Assembly (NCBI RefSeq): GCF_000003815.2
Contig: NC_049996.1
Span: 6,685,731 to 6,746,380, forward strand
Reading direction: 5' to 3'
From: Branchiostoma floridae
Taxonomy: Eukaryota; Chordata; Leptocardii; Amphioxiformes; Branchiostomatidae
Length of the DNA: 60,650 bases
Part shown: positions 1 to 13,689 of the stretch, in pieces
Position numbering within the stretch: position 1 is the first letter of the stretch
Layout of the letters: every line of letters starts with the position of its first letter
Translations under genes and position numbers: made by a program
Notes under the pieces: generated by a model
Database searches by the model: none
Told to the model about the DNA's origin: nothing
What the model saw: only the letters and a program-made list of their open reading frames with translations

Positions 1-458
1 GCGCTTAGGGGAGCCCAAATTGTAAAAATACAATTACTGCAAATAATTATGTGCGTCATCCAGCAAGATGACAAGATTCATGTGACTAATTACTCGCAAT
101 GTTCAATTGAAAAGGTTAAACAAAAGCCACATGTACTCAGAGAAGTATTAGTTCAATAGAGTTAGCTGGTAGATAAGATAAAACAATGATCTATTGTGTG
201 TAAAAAATACTTTCTCGAGGTTAGCAGGTGCTAAAGGGATTTGAAAGCTCTCACGAATTTATTAACGCTATTACTCGAGTTCATCTCAGGTGCCTGACTT
301 GTTGCAAACAGACACTTCAAATATAGGTAGGTCTTTTCCTACTTATATATATACATATTATTATATATATAGTCAATACTATTAATGGTAATGTTTTATC
401 AAGCAAATTGGGATGTTGGAAGACTTGTTGTCAAAATGTGTATCATGTACATTGAACA

Positions 459-668
459 GTTAGATCGCCCGGCGTAATCGGCAGCGTGTTGGTCCCGAGT
501 TCAAAACCTGACCTTTCACCGATCTTGTGCCCTTGGGAAAGGCACTTTACATGACTTTCCTCACTTCACTCAGGTGAAAATGAGTACCTAGCTTTGGCAA
601 GGGACTACCCTCGGATAAGACGTTAAATAAAGGACTGTGCCATAATGATCAATATAATGATCGTGGGC
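459..668 (+). mobile_element. tRNA-derived SINE, copy 1
   Basis: A degenerate tRNA-like head (AGCGTGTTGG as box A, GAGTTCAAAACC as box B) is followed by a body CACCGATCTTGTGCCCTTGG and a tail with CTCGGATAAGACGTTAAAT. The body is shared nearly word for word with the copy at 19165. Confidence 0.65.
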
Positions 669-682
669 ACTTAAGGAAGAAA

Positions 683-711
683 TACAGAAAGAGAGAGAGA
701 GAGAGAGAGAA
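683..711. repeat. (GA)n microsatellite
   Basis: Uninterrupted GA dinucleotides directly after the SINE tail. Confidence 0.9.
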
Positions 712-1601
712 CCCAGTAGTGGAACCCTCTTCTGCATAAGGACCGCCACACCATTGTACATGTGGTCACTTTGTAACGACCCTGTCTGTATTGGCCACAT
801 CTCTATTGTAGCTATCTTAATGAAGTCTTGGAGTGTTTTCGACAGACAGGTTTGAAATGTTGAACATGCTGTTTTTGACGAGAGTATTCCAGTCATGTGA
901 GCGGACGATTTGATTTGTCCATCTTGTGATTGACGTGTGACGTAATCAGATTTCCGTTGCGGGGGCGGATGTTTACTGAAAGAAAACCCGATGACGACGC
1001 TAATTTGAGTAGGACATCTCGGAATCCAAGAGGTTGAGAAAATTGTCTTTCAAGTCCACTGATTTGGGAATCATGGTTGATTACGAAATCGACATCCAAT
1101 AAAAGGAATATATTTTTACCTTAATGCTGTAAACGTCATGATCACTCACTAAAACTGCACAATTCAGTAAGTAAGTCGAACCAAAAAGTAATTTGCAAAG
1201 TTGTAGTTCTTTTGTAGAACTGAACCGAAAAAATATTGTACTTCCAATATTCGAGTCAATGGTTAGTTGTTTCATGATGGGTACCTTTTTAGTCTTAACT
1301 CTGCGAATTTAACTTGATTTACTTGTCATTTAGAGTACATAATGTCGATTTTGATTGGGAATTAGCCGTCTTTGCGGTCTTAAAACTGATGATTCTCAAA
1401 ACAAATCTAATTGTCATGGACGCTCATCTGTGTTAAAGGTACCATAGCTACGCTATACCTCTGTTATGGAAGAAAGTTTAGCTTTGTACTAGGGCAAATA
1501 TAACGTCATGTTGGTAATCTTCATGTAAAGCATCAAGATAAGCAATTTATTGTGTAAATTTTTATTTCTAGTAAGTCTATGAAATCTGTTGGTCTCTCAG
1601 A
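712..1601. other. No gene seen
   Basis: AT-rich sequence with only short spurious reading frames; no splice-bounded exon or repeat identified. Confidence 0.6.
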
Positions 1602-1604
1602 TAA

Positions 1605-1846
1605 AGTTGGTATCTCGCTGCACTTGGGGCACCGGTGCGGCACTGCGGGTTCGAAAGATTACTCAACGAACTTCAGAGATAAAGAGCGAATTTTCTTACG
1701 TTTTGTGTATTTTGTCGTCTTTTAAGTCATACTTTTATATCTGAATTATGAAAAATCAGCGAATTCGAAAATAACACAACAGTATACCGCAGTGAACGAA
1801 CCCCGCAGTGCCGCACCGGTGCCCCGAGTGCAGTGATATACCACCT
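1605..1846. mobile_element. MITE family A, copy 1 (242 bp)
   Basis: Terminal inverted repeats of about 50 bp contain GGGGCACCGGTGCGGCACTG; the outer ends are AGTTGG and CCACCT. It is flanked on both sides by TAA (1602-1604, 1847-1849), a target site of the PIF/Harbinger type. There is no coding capacity. Confidence 0.8.
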
Positions 1847-1849
1847 TAA

Positions 1850-3249
1850 CATCGACTGAAAGTGCCTGCAAATACACCTAGTTCGTAATTTGAAAGAGGT
1901 AAAAGACCAGAGACGGCCTTCACAGAACAGACTATTCATCATGCTTTTGTGGCGAAGATTACAGCTGCTCCATTCAACCTTGATAAGCAAGCGAACTCTA
2001 CTTAGCAAGATTATTCAGTGGGTCACTTCAAAGTACACATATTCCCACAGGGATCACAAAGCACTTTTAGTCCATCTTAGCGCGGCTTGTCAAAACCAGA
2101 AAACTGTAAAGAAGAATTTACCCTTTTTCATATTTGTTCCGCTACCTTTCTAATGAAATAACCATTCCGCCGACAAAACGCATTAGTGTTGGTTATGTTT
2201 TGCAAGCTATTTGGACTAACTATGATTTGAAGCAGGGAGCGATGCGTTGAGCCGAAAACAATTTTCTTGACTATACGGTAGATGAATAGCACCGTGAAAA
2301 CATTACTGCACTTTTATTTCTCCTATAGATCTATGTCCATGTTGGTTTGAATATATGGACATCCTATGGGAATCTCAAACTGATGTGCATATGAAGAAGT
2401 TTCGGAAGGCTGGAAAAATGACTAAACAGAGTATGGACTGATATTTGTTCTTTTACATCTTCTTTAACTTTTGGAATGGGCTTGGCACTCGAACTTACAA
2501 CATTAGTATCTATTTTCCCATTTTTCTTTTTTTTTCATAATTTTGCAGCTGCTCTGTATGATTTACAGAGTATTGTCGAAAACTATTTATTGTAAATGCT
2601 CGAAAATTGGCCAACTTGACCTAACTAAAAAGTGAAAAGTTAAATCTATTAAGTATATGTTAGTTTAATTTGTATCTATCAACTTGTTACACATTTTTAA
2701 TGACCAGTGCCCAGTTTAGCAAAATTATGCCTTATAGATTTGTCTTCAATCCATCAGTCATATTTTACAAGAAAATTATATAGTAATATAGGCTGGTCTT
2801 TGTATGCGCTTGTGATCCTATATTCTTATCCGATTGAACACTTATAAGGTGATGGCTATATCGTGTACATCACATTTTAATGGGTTGGTTAATATTGTGG
2901 TGACATTATGACCACATAATAATTTTGATTGAATACAGGCGTATATCGGCCTGGTAATAAAAATAGTCATCAAGGGTATTATTAAACTGGCGCCATATAA
3001 ATAACGCTGTCATTACAATATGGCAGTAGCCGTCATTCTATCAAATTGGTAAAACAATGTTTCTCCATTTTTGCTAAATTTTCAAAACATGAAAGTGTGC
3101 AGGTTATGTTTTTACATTAATTCGTCGTGAATTGTTGCAAGATTGCTATAGTGTTCAGAAACCATACCAGGAAAAAAGATTGTCACGCGCGCATAAAAAA
3201 ATCTATAATGATTGCCTTCGATGTTTTCCAGAGACAATAACAATTCTGT
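1850..3249. other. No gene seen
   Basis: AT-rich; includes poly-T near 2521-2537. Nothing supportable as a gene. Confidence 0.55.
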
Positions 3250-3708
3250 ATGGCGAACGAATTTGAAGAGGAGTGTTGCAAAATCCTTCGCAACAGACCA
3301 TTATCTTTCGACTGTCTATTTCGGGAAAATAGACATTTGCACGTCCATGTGCTTCCCTTGCTTTTATTCCAGCAGCGTGTTTTGTTCAGATCGCTACAAA
3401 ATGGAAACAGAGCGATTTTCTGCGAAGCCTCACATTTTGCTGAATACCTCTTTGTCAAAGGGCGCGACCCCCCTCCCATTACCAAAGGCCTGTCATCCAG
3501 TTTCAACAAAGGCTGCCCATACCACATGTTACCGTGGCGGCTTTTCCGTATAAATCAACTCGTTGAGCTCACCGCAGAAGAAATGGGTATTCTCGCTTTG
3601 GAACGATTCGCACAGTTTGATGCAGAAGTAGCGGGAAAACGCCTGCTATTTGAGCCGGACAAATTGGGCGTAAAACTGCGGGAAATTTCAGAAGGGTCTG
3701 AAAGCTAA
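3250..3708 (+). CDS. Orphan ORF, 152 codons
   Basis: ATG 3250 to a TAA ending at 3708, uninterrupted, in an otherwise AT-rich noncoding area. The peptide starts MANEFEEECCKILRNRP and ends with a helical-looking LTAEEMGILALERFAQFD segment. Composition is protein-like and locally GC-richer than the flanks. No family recognised, no clear splice sites, no polyA signal checked. It could be an intronless gene, a retrocopy or chance. Confidence 0.35.
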   Translation: MANEFEEECCKILRNRPLSFDCLFRENRHLHVHVLPLLLFQQRVLFRSLQNGNRAIFCEASHFAEYLFVKGRDPPPITKGLSSSFNKGCPYHMLPWRLFRINQLVELTAEEMGILALERFAQFDAEVAGKRLLFEPDKLGVKLREISEGSES

Positions 3709-4002
3709 TGGTGGTGTTTTTGGTTCTAGTACTAGTTGCCGTTCTGCATGACTATATGATGTATATGCGTCTGTCATAACAATTTCTCTATATCTTATCC
3801 GGATACCACTCTACAAGGAAGTTCTTCCGTAGCGTCTACAAGTATTCGACGTGTTACCCCGTGGAAAAACTGTCCTCGTAAAATAAACTTCCCCACAAAT
3901 AAGCCTAATTGTTTACAAAATTGATCCTTACCTTTTCAAAAACACTTGATATCATCCTTGTTGTTTTTAAACAGCCCTTGGTAAGATGCAGTGGTGACAC
4001 AC

Positions 4003-4519
4003 TTAACACACATTTTCAGGTCGGATACAATGTTCTTTTCCCCATAACGAGAGGTGCGTACAGTCTGCTTTCTTTGTACCATATTGTGCATATAAAAAAT
4101 ACATTAAAAATGAAGTTTCTCTTACCGATTTGGCCGAACACCGACACCTCGTCGCAGAGAACAAAACCAGGAACATCAAGAGGAAAGCCACCGGTGAACC
4201 CATCTNNNNNNNNNNNNNNNNNNNNNNNNNNNNNNNNNNNNNNNNNNNNNNNNNNNNNNNNNNNNNNNNNNNNNNNNNNNNNNNNNNNNNNNNNNNNNNN
4301 NNNNNACACACATTTTCAGGTCGGATACAAGGTTCTTTTCCCCATAACGAGAGGTGCGTACAGTCTGCTTTCTTTGTACCATATTGTGCATATAAAAAAT
4401 ACATTAAAAATGAAGTTTCTCTTACCGATTTGGCCGAACACCGACACCTCGTCGCAGAGAACAAAACCAGGAAACATCAAGAGGAAGCCACCGGTGAACC
4501 CATCTTTAGCTCCATCTCT
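4003..4519 (-). pseudogene. Sialyltransferase-like (GT29) exon pair, duplicated around a gap
   Basis: Right of the gap, exon 4519-4426 (acceptor ccacagtag, donor gtaagag) encodes KDGFTGGFLLMFPGFVLCDE then VSVFGQI. This resembles the GT29 sialylmotif S, where a T-G-hydrophobic segment leads to LCDEV-VYG. The next exon (right end 4064 in the left copy) reads CTHLSLWGKEHCIRPENVC and stops at 4003-4005, unlike the usual GT29 continuation. The left copy (4126-4205) carries compensating one-base indels changing FLLMF to FPLDV. No other sialylmotif exon was found, so it may be a broken gene or an assembly-damaged one. Family call is moderate to low. Confidence 0.35.
4006..4505. repeat. 200-bp duplication flanking a 100-N gap
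   Basis: 4006-4205 and 4306-4505 are nearly identical (one substitution and two one-base indels seen) and abut the N run 4206-4305 on both sides. This is the pattern of two unmerged contig ends or two alleles, so only one copy may exist in the genome. Confidence 0.8.
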
Positions 4520-4619
4520 CTACTGTGGTTTCCGTGGGTTTGCTCTGGTGGTGGTGATGACAAAGAGAACAGTTATGAGCTGCTGCAAGCGCAAATGACC
4601 CGTGAGTCTCCTTTATAAG

Positions 4620-5809
4620 CCTAATGGACCAATCGGGAAATACCGTTTGGGCGGTACTCCAGTTTTTTTTATTGTTCACAAGGATAGGGCAGGGACAGAA
4701 GCTTTTAGCCAATCTGGTGGTTGATTCGCAGGTCTATAAGATCAGGGACTCTAGAGACGTCACAGCACATACGTGAGACAATCTGCAAGACAATAACGAG
4801 TCATGGACAAATGTGTTGTTGAACTTGAATGCCTGACGCGTCTAGGGTATTGGTTGCGCGCATTTACGCGTCAGTACTCGAATTTTGGGAAAAAGATTTC
4901 TGAAAGTTTGATTTGGGTCTACACGTTCTTACTAAAAGTACACGTATTGTTTTTCTCACTGCCAATATTGTCTAGACCATTGAATCCGCTAATTGTTCTA
5001 GCCATAAACCTAGTTTTGGGTAAGATGATAGAATCAGACATGGAAATAAAATCAGACATGAGACACATTGTGGTTCTTTTTGTGAGTTAGCGTATTGATA
5101 TTCTTGATTCATAATGTCCATTGTTAAGTAGATTTTCATATTGCTAATTTGACTCCGTAGCAGCTTACTACTCATATTAATTACCTACGTTCTTTGCTTT
5201 GAGGCGGCATTCAAAAGGACGTACGTTTCGTTACTCCACTGCGTCTACGGATTTGTTTGCATTTTCATTACATTGTTCGCTTTTTATACGTTTTTCGTCC
5301 ATGCTGACAAAAGAAAACGTAAGAATAAGCCCTTTCCTTCTTTTTTTTAAAGACCAAGTTCGTAGGGCCTGATGTTACCATCATGAAAATGAAGAGCAGC
5401 CCATAGCGATAACTGTAGCACCATCTGTACTTCCTGAGTTAGAAACATCAAGCTTAGGCAAGCTTGACTTCACTGACTTCATTGTCGTTGATAGTACTAT
5501 AGTCCACAGGGTTAGAGGGTTTTACTATCGGAAGCAGATGTATATCATATGCCTAATTACCCCTACACCATCAGTCACTCGGCAGAGCACGGTGTAAGGA
5601 TACATTGAACAGATCCTACGAAATGATGAAGACTAATGGTGTAATTTAATTAGGGTATTTCGGGCGTGGTACACAATGTGGCACAATGTGCGGTCAACGA
5701 GGTTTATATTATAAAAGTATATGAAATAACCCCTGTACTGTGTTGTAGAGATTGTAGAAAGCTAATTTCTAAAGAAAGGAGGCTCAGCGTCATGTACATC
5801 CATGCTTAT
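4620..5809. other. No gene seen
   Basis: Short reading frames only, no convincing exon; AT-rich intergenic or intronic sequence. Confidence 0.5.
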
Positions 5810-6546
5810 TGAGACTAAGCATATGTTTTTTTTAGGAATTAAGTAAATATTCGATTTCATTCGCATCGAGCTTTGACGCGCATATAGTGCTTGGTTCATA
5901 ATTACAACATTTTTTACATTTGAGACAATATCCTATAGATTAAGCATATGTTTTTTTAGGAATTAACTAAATGTTGGATTTCATTCGCAACAGCCTTTGA
6001 CGCTCAGACAGTGCTTGGTTCATAATTACAACATTATTTACATTTGGGACAATATCTTATAGACTAAGCATATGTTTTTTTAGGAATTAACTATATATTG
6101 GATTTTATTCGCATCGAACTTTGACGCTCATATATTGCTTGGCTCATATATATAGTTACAAACATTCTTTACACGTGAGGCAATATCTTGTAGATTAAGC
6201 ATATATTATGTTTTTTAAGAATTAAGTAAATGTTGGATTTCATTCGAGCTTTGACGCTCATATAGTGCTTGGCTCATAATTACAACATTCTTTACATTTG
6301 AGGCAATATCTTATAGATTAAGCATATGTTTTTAGGAATTAACTAAATGTTGGATTTCATTCGCATCGACCTTTGACGTCATATATTGCTTGGCTGATAA
6401 TTACAACATTCTTTACATTTGGGGCAATATCTTATAGATTAAGCATATGTTTTTTGGGGGATTTAATAAATGTTGGATTACGTTCGCATCGACCTTTGAC
6501 GTCATATATTGCTTGACTCATAGTTACAACATTTTTTTACGCTTGA
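5810..6546. repeat. ~120-bp tandem array, six copies
   Basis: Units contain TAAGCATATGTTTTTTAGG, then TTGGATTTCATTCGCATCGA and TCATAATTACAACATTC. Starts fall near 5812, 5938, 6061, 6195, 6318 and 6438. Copies differ by indels in the T run and by scattered substitutions. Confidence 0.85.
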
Positions 6547-6898
6547 GGCAAATGATCTCTCACTGCAAGGGAAAAAATTCTTGGGATAAATTGATCAAAG
6601 TAACCTTTCAGTACATTTCATAGTTATTCAGCCATGAAAAAACGGTCCACGTTCCCAGCTGGAAGCTAATCAAATATCTGCACCGGAGATGAGATTCTTT
6701 CCCTTAATGACGTTCAAAACCGCCAAATCTATGCTGTAATTTCCGTTGGTACGGGTTCAATCATGTTTAGATTGAAAAACAGGAAGACAAACGTATCATA
6801 CAAGACAAAACGTTGCGCTTCAATAAGCAAGCGTAAGGCCCCAAGGGTAAAGCTGTCCTAACTGCCTGGCTATTATCTATGATGATGGATAGGATGAT

Positions 6899-7030
6899 TG
6901 AGTGAGTGAGTGAGTGAGTGAGTGAGTGAGTGAGTGAGTGAGTGAGTGAGTGAGTGAGTGAGTGAGTGAGTGAGTGAGTGAGTGAGTGAGTGAGTGAGTG
7001 AGTGAGTGAGTGAGTGAATGAATGAGTGAA
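6899..7030. repeat. (GAGT)n microsatellite, about 30 units
   Basis: Nearly perfect tetranucleotide tract ending in GAAT variants. It opens spurious TS(L)HSLTHSLTHS-type frames. Confidence 0.95.
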
Positions 7031-10000
7031 ATCATTAATACATATCAATGAGTGTATCTGTATCTCTATAGCCGGTATAACTGCCGTTCGGCGTAACACA
7101 CCAGCTTCGCAGGCACGCGGCGCGGCAGCAGCTGGTTATATTACATCGAACGACTGAGTGAATGGATGAATGAATGAATGCAAAAATCATATAAAACATG
7201 CGAAATTGGATTTCTTATTTGATAATCTGATGCCATTTTATCTGTCTTTAATGTGAAGAGACAGATAAAACATTGATTAGAAGGAAAACAGAACGTTTAC
7301 TTTCCTATTAACGGCAAACTCTGGTGCTTTGTTTGCCTGATGAAAGTTCCACTCATTTGAGCTGTGAACCCACGCATTGACACGTAATATCAGTTTCTCG
7401 TACGCGTCTACCTAGTCTTATTTTTCGTTTTTGACTAGACAGATGGAAATACACCACCGATACGAAACGGTCCGATTGCATCTGCCGTGCGTTCGTCGCA
7501 CGATGGTAAATAAAGACATACTTGGAATAGTTGTGCATGTATCGTACAAAACTCAACCTTGCTGTAACAAAAACTACTGTTTTAGGTAATTGTCGGCAGT
7601 GTCTCTCTCATAGTCAGCTTGAAAATTTTACAATATCAAAACCGCGTACGACGGCCTTACCCCCATTGTGTCAACGATGCGATTCTGACGACAAATCTAA
7701 CCCAACTGTTTCGTAACTGCTTTAATCTTGCTTCGGCTACATGCTCAAAACCTGACATCAATGGCGCGACGATGAAAACGTTTTAAAAACGTTTTAATTG
7801 CTCCGATTTGAAGGAGTAAAAAGTGTTTGTAAAGAAATCTTAAAAGTGCCTTCGTAAACGAATGCAAACGATTCTTATTTTAAGCATCAACGTACACAAA
7901 ATATAGTACCATTGTCTTAAAACTTCTACGTCATCAAAACTTAAAGCCTCACTTACCTTGACTGTGCGGAGTACCCTGTCTTGACTAAACCTTACCCAGT
8001 TGTTGACTCTAATATAGGCTTGCGGGGGAGTGGGGGCAACGACTCATATACATATACGTGACACTTCTTCCGGTGTTACTGCGTCAGTACCACGGGAGGG
8101 GGCTGCCCTTCCAATTAATCTCCTTTTCAGATCCACCCCTATTCGTATGACAGACCTACGTAGGTGCTGACGAGCCTTATTAGTCACTGTGTATAGAAAA
8201 CGCTTGTGATTGGTTGGAAGCAACCACGTGATCTGCAGGTGCACGAAGAGTTTTGATGTTTACTAAGTCACTGACCCAAAGGGCCTGCAAGATGAAATTT
8301 TGTGTTTCTGATTACGTTACTAAGAAAATAGGGTAGATAGGATTTTCTGCATTTGTTTTACTTTAGATTTTAGCCGAATACAGATATACATTATAAAATA
8401 TCATTTTATATTGTGACAAAAATTCAGAAAACCTGTTGTAAAACGACTCTTAAACGTTTTTATACTCAAATTGAAAATTGTATATCCGTTACCTTTGCAG
8501 TAGACCCGAACAAATCCTTGGGCCCCCAGGTTTTTTCAAAGGAAAGTCGAGTACCAACATTTTTCCTAGGTCTAAGGTGTGGGTGCATTGTAAAATATGC
8601 GCCCTCTTTAACGCCGTATCCTCGTCTTTTTTACTTAACATCAACCCCCAAAGCGCAAGTACCAAAGACCCTCGTTGCCAAATTCAAGGAATTGCCGCTT
8701 AAGAGTTAATGCAAAATAATGCTCCAGGACACGAATACTCCATTACAGTTAAGCTGCTTACGTTAGAGTCATTTGGATGCATCCTTAACGTGCCTTTACA
8801 GTGGCAATTGTAGGTTCCGACCTGAACCAGACACTTCGTATAGCTATTATACTGTGAAATGATCCGTTATTCCATGTAAATCATTACTTTTTTGCGTATG
8901 CATACAATTAAGAGAGGTCCAGTGATTCTTGTTGGTCATACGTGGACAATTGTTTCGTTACTGTGTTGGCTCAGGAATGTTTTTTGATAATTGCCCGCAC
9001 ACATCATCCATTTCACGTAATAGATTGTATAATGTATTCCGCCACATTTGTAACTCGTTTAATACATTCAACCGCTTAAAGTGATTCTAGAAGCTTTGGA
9101 TCATAATCCCAGGCGTCATAAGTCAACATGACAACGTATTAGTGGAAATTACCTACCTTTGATTTAAAATGGCAGATCAGTTGACACGATAACGTAAGCA
9201 TAGTTTAGATGATGATAAAAAACGTCAGGGTTTCATCATTCTTAAACTCGACCCCAGGATGGGTCAAATGTGCCCGGGAGTCTGCACTAAAGTAATATGG
9301 TTGGTTATCAACCAAATTATTCACTCCTTCATAGCTTTTGATTGCTTTTTTTAATGTCAAAGTTATTTAGGTCCTTTTTTATTGCTGGTACAAGTTAGGA
9401 CTAGGGAAAAATGTTTGTGTTTCCTGTTTCAGTCCAGAAACAATTAGAGTCGGTAGGTAGGGATCATCTTTTTTTTTTCTTGTATTTCTTTAGGCTGTCC
9501 CAAACAAAGTAATCTAAAATGCATGATGCCTTTAAGTGTCTTTCAATATTGAATGTTGTGCATAATAGATACATTTATCCTTCATTAGATAGGACAAGCA
9601 GTGTTTTACTTTAATAGCAGGATGAATACAAATTCAAACTGGAAGCTATGTGACTCCACTGCCCACCCCCCAAAAAGTCTAAAGATGGCAGATTTTTCTA
9701 TGGTAGGTGGCAAAACAGGAAACAACATTTTTTCCAGGCAGATAGACAGATTGAAAACATAACTACACAATAGTATTTGTGAACTTGCATGGTTTATATG
9801 TACCTTATGCTTCTACAAAATAGATGATATTATCGATGCATACCCGTCTTGTATGATGCTATTTTGATTGACAATTGACGTCTAAATGGTGTTAAAATGG
9901 TCCAATATTCAGCCCACTATACTTAATTTCATTATTCATAAAAAACAAGTTAAGATAAGGTATGATCAACTTTGAAAATATCCTTCTGGAAATTCATGCT

Positions 10001-10679
10001 GGAAATTGATACTGATAATTGATTTTTTAATGACGGCAAATTAGCTCTGAACTAAAATAGCCTACTTCAATGACAAATGGTGCGTGGTTCGAAAGAAAAA
10101 CCGAATTTGTTATAGATACTAGTATATAACCTCAGAGTCCAATGGTGTTCCAATCGTTCTGTACATTGATACATTAACAGGAAATCTGGTTTGGAATATC
10201 TTGCGTCAAAGACAAACATAGCGAGACGTCGAGAACGTAATTCAATGATTAAGGTAACCAAGTATGGGTTGTTTTTTTGTGAAACAAGAAAACATACCAA
10301 GTAACGCCCTATCATAGAATAACGTGAAATCGGCACCCCATTGCCTTGAGTGTAATGTGTCACACCCACGATGGCACGCCCACAAGGTTTCCTGAAGAGT
10401 AAAGAATCCCATTTCGTGATTGCCATCTTTTTATGCACGCCACCTACGTAGATAATGAAAATAGGTCACGCGTTTCACTTTCACTTAAGCTTTTGCAAAA
10501 TACGACAAAAATGTCGTTTCTTCCCATAGATATAGATATTTACATCAGATAAAAATGACTGCACGCATATCTGTGTTTAATCTTTTCGCCACTAAACTGG
10601 TCTGAATACAAGTTTTAAACATGTACTAACTGGCTCCAGATGTCTTACTGAGCAACGACTACCGTGTGAAAAATGCTGG
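7031..10679. other. No gene seen; repeat fragments
   Basis: Contains an interspersed-repeat scrap at about 7070-7140 (CGTTCGGCGTAACACACCAG), whose word GGCGTAACACACCAG recurs near 58441. Otherwise unique AT-rich DNA. Reading frames at 7353-7556 and 8413-8709 look random, and the 123-codon one at 10067-10438 lacks recognisable motifs. Confidence 0.5.
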
Positions 10680-10682
10680 TTA

Positions 10683-11045
10683 GGCCATGATGATTTGATT
10701 ATATGGATGACATCCAGGCGCGCAACAATTTTCGGCCGTTTCCAAAAAGAAAAGAAATTTGACCACTCTGTAAATTGTACAAAGCAGCTTCAAAATAAGC
10801 AAATATATGCCGGGGCTTGCAAAAGCAAATATCGGAAAACTGTGTCGTAGAATATTCCAAGGTCAAAGATGAAGAGTCTCTTGTTCGGTATTCCATATTC
10901 TGTGTGTTCAGTCACCTGTTCAACCTTCCTGGTCACTTAGATTTCATGATGAAGGCAACTTTTGGGGTCAACCTTTTTATCCACACGCTCGCATTAGTTT
11001 TGGGTTCCCAGAGGATGTCATCCTTATGATCAAATCAACATGGCC
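10683..11045. mobile_element. MITE family B, copy 1 (363 bp)
   Basis: GGCCATGATGATTTGATTAT at the left is matched in inverse at the right (CAAATCAACATGGCC), with GGATGACATCC in both arms. The TTA target duplications at 10680-10682 and 11046-11048 are exact. Confidence 0.85.
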
Positions 11046-11048
11046 TTA

Positions 11049-13689
11049 GTTGAAGAATAAGCCCACTCACGAGGCATCATTCATCGCTTGAACAGGTCAA
11101 TTTCCTGGACCAATCAAATCACGCTGATCCGCACCATTAACCCCAGGCCGTAACGATTATCTTCAGTGCCTGTATCAATATCTGCCATCCATGTGCCCTT
11201 ATTGCTAAAATACAGTCTGGTTTTTAATATAGCTACATTATCATTATTCATAAACTAAAATTCAACTGGCAATACTACAAATAAGTTAAGACTTACCCCA
11301 AATTTTCAGACGGCTGACATAGTTTACCTGCCATTTACGACCCTCTGCTGCAGTCACGTGTCTACAACGACACGTTCCAAAAGCTACAGTAGACGGGTAC
11401 ATTCCGTGAACAAATCTGACGAAGTCAGCTGAAAATTTCGCGTAAGTCCCAACTTATTTGCAGTATTGGTCAGTTAACTTTTAGTTTCTCCCTAATGCCA
11501 TATACCAACATATATGAACTTTCATGCTTCTGATTAGCTACACTATCGATTGCAGCAGCCTACAAACTATACATGCCCTAGTCACACGGAAATCAAGACA
11601 TTTGTTCCGTTGCTATGATCACTGACACAAATAATAATGATCATAATGATGATTAACAACGTAAAAGAATATCATTAGGTACATCGATTTTTGTATTAAG
11701 AGACTCTGGACACGGTGATAATGACAAATGATTTTACTTGCTTACAGTTATATAATCATCCCATAGAACACGTTATCATCAACTTCAGGCCAAATTTGTT
11801 GCAAACAAATTGTAGTTTAAATTTGTGGCTACCTTCCTTGAACTTGGCATTTAAAGGCCATGGGAAATGCAATGAATGTATGGTATGTATAATCTTATCA
11901 TTAAAACGAGCGGTAGCGACAGAAACCACATGTTAGGAGACACCATAACAATGTTAACGTGTTTTCCACGCCACTGTGGGTTGGTTGGCTGGCGCCCTTA
12001 TACCCAGACGATTCAATTTCCTTCTGTAACGATTTTTTAAACAGCGGAAAAACGGTCGTGACAGTCTTTTCCCGAAGCAGCCTACGTGGGATGCCGGTCG
12101 TAAGCGGTTTGGAAATTCGTACCCAAACGTGTAAGAAAATGCAGGGGATATTAAAATATCGTGAAAGTGACCAAAGATATTAAATGTTACCATTAATCAT
12201 CCATTAGTATAAGCATGGTCTCAGCTGTGAAGATCTGTGAGTTAATTTCCGGAGACTTCTCCTGTGTCAAATTAATTGATGGATGTCTCATATAAACAAG
12301 CTTCGTGTCAACGTACTGATGGATGTCTGCATATGACGTTAATAGTACGTCACGTATTCAAACAACATCGTCTTCGTTATTTTCGTAACTCTGTTTATTG
12401 TTGCAGTACAACCTTTGTCGTTATCCATACTAGTAAGGTAATGTTATGCTGATCGAATGAGCAAAGATCGGTCACAGTAACGTTAACTAGGAAGTTTACT
12501 GTGGAAGGGAGTCCACTGCAAACTCCCTTCCTCGGCAAAGTCCCTTTTCCCGGCACAACGTTGAAAATCGCGAACCAACGCACCCCCCACCACTCCCCCA
12601 AAAATGAAAAACAGCCCCCTTCGAAGACTGCATTGGAGGCTATGTTTTTACATCCAAATAAGCAGAATAGCAGGTATTTTCTAAATGATTTCTGTCTAGA
12701 TTTAAAATACAATTTGATGGGAATTAAGCATATTATTTTTGTGCGCATAACCATCTTTTATCCTCCTTCAGACGTTTCCATAACTTGTCTGTCGTTTTCA
12801 TCAGTCCATAATGATTATACCCTGATAAAAATGACGTAGAAACGTCTGCAGAAGACCACGCTAGGGTTATGTACAGAAGAATAATATGTTCAGTTGATAT
12901 TATGTATTCGTTGTCCATCATCATCATGTGATCAGCTTTGGTCTCCTGTGGGCATTTTTTAAACGAAGAGATTAAGATAATCTCTCAAGATCCCATCAGC
13001 AATAATCTCTCGCCATTTGGGGACAGGGAGGGTGCTCATCAAATGATGCGTGTAATAGTAATTGATCTGATTGGTATGGTTATAATATGCAAAATAATTG
13101 AGGGATCAAACGGCTAAAAACGGCTATGCGTTGTTGGCAATCAACTAGTAACCACACTTACCACTCACACCTAACATGGTTATAGAAGAAATTGGCACTG
13201 CAAAAATTTCATTTTCAAGAAGCTTGACTTCCAGTCCAAGGTGTTTCAGTGTACTTAAAGACCAAAAACTAAGATAACAATAATAGCGTCGATTTGAACA
13301 GGGCGGCTTTTTCCTTGTCGGCAATCGAGTGGATAGAAATGTTTTGAAATGTGTCGCGTTTCTCAGACACATTATATCAATTATGCATGGTTGCACACGA
13401 CACTACGAGCTCTTTTCGACGTGCACATTTTGATTGACACAGCGCCAGAGCTCTGGCTGTTACACGTGCCTGATTACGGCGCCTCAGAAGTTTCGGTCTA
13501 CTCCCCGAGTCTTTCATCAAATTATTTCAATGGGGAGAATGAAGCACAGCGCTACAGTGGACCTTTTTGTTTGACTTACAACTTTGTTGCTATCATAATC
13601 TTTAAAGGTTTGTAAGACTTAGATCTTGCAGGCATAAGGTTACTTGAGTCAGCTTAAGGCAAACTACTAATTCACCAGTAATTATGTAA
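11049..13689. other. No gene seen
   Basis: AT-rich with several short frames (11715, 12395, 13349) that lack splice context or motif. A C-rich patch occurs near 12580-12600. Confidence 0.5.

Noticed and set aside
6767-7099. 110-codon frame with THSL repeats
   Set aside because: Produced by the GAGT microsatellite.
10067-10438. 123-codon - strand frame with a faintly glycosyltransferase-like look
   Set aside because: I compared it with sialyltransferase motifs and found no motif L or S; composition is ordinary AT-rich chance sequence.
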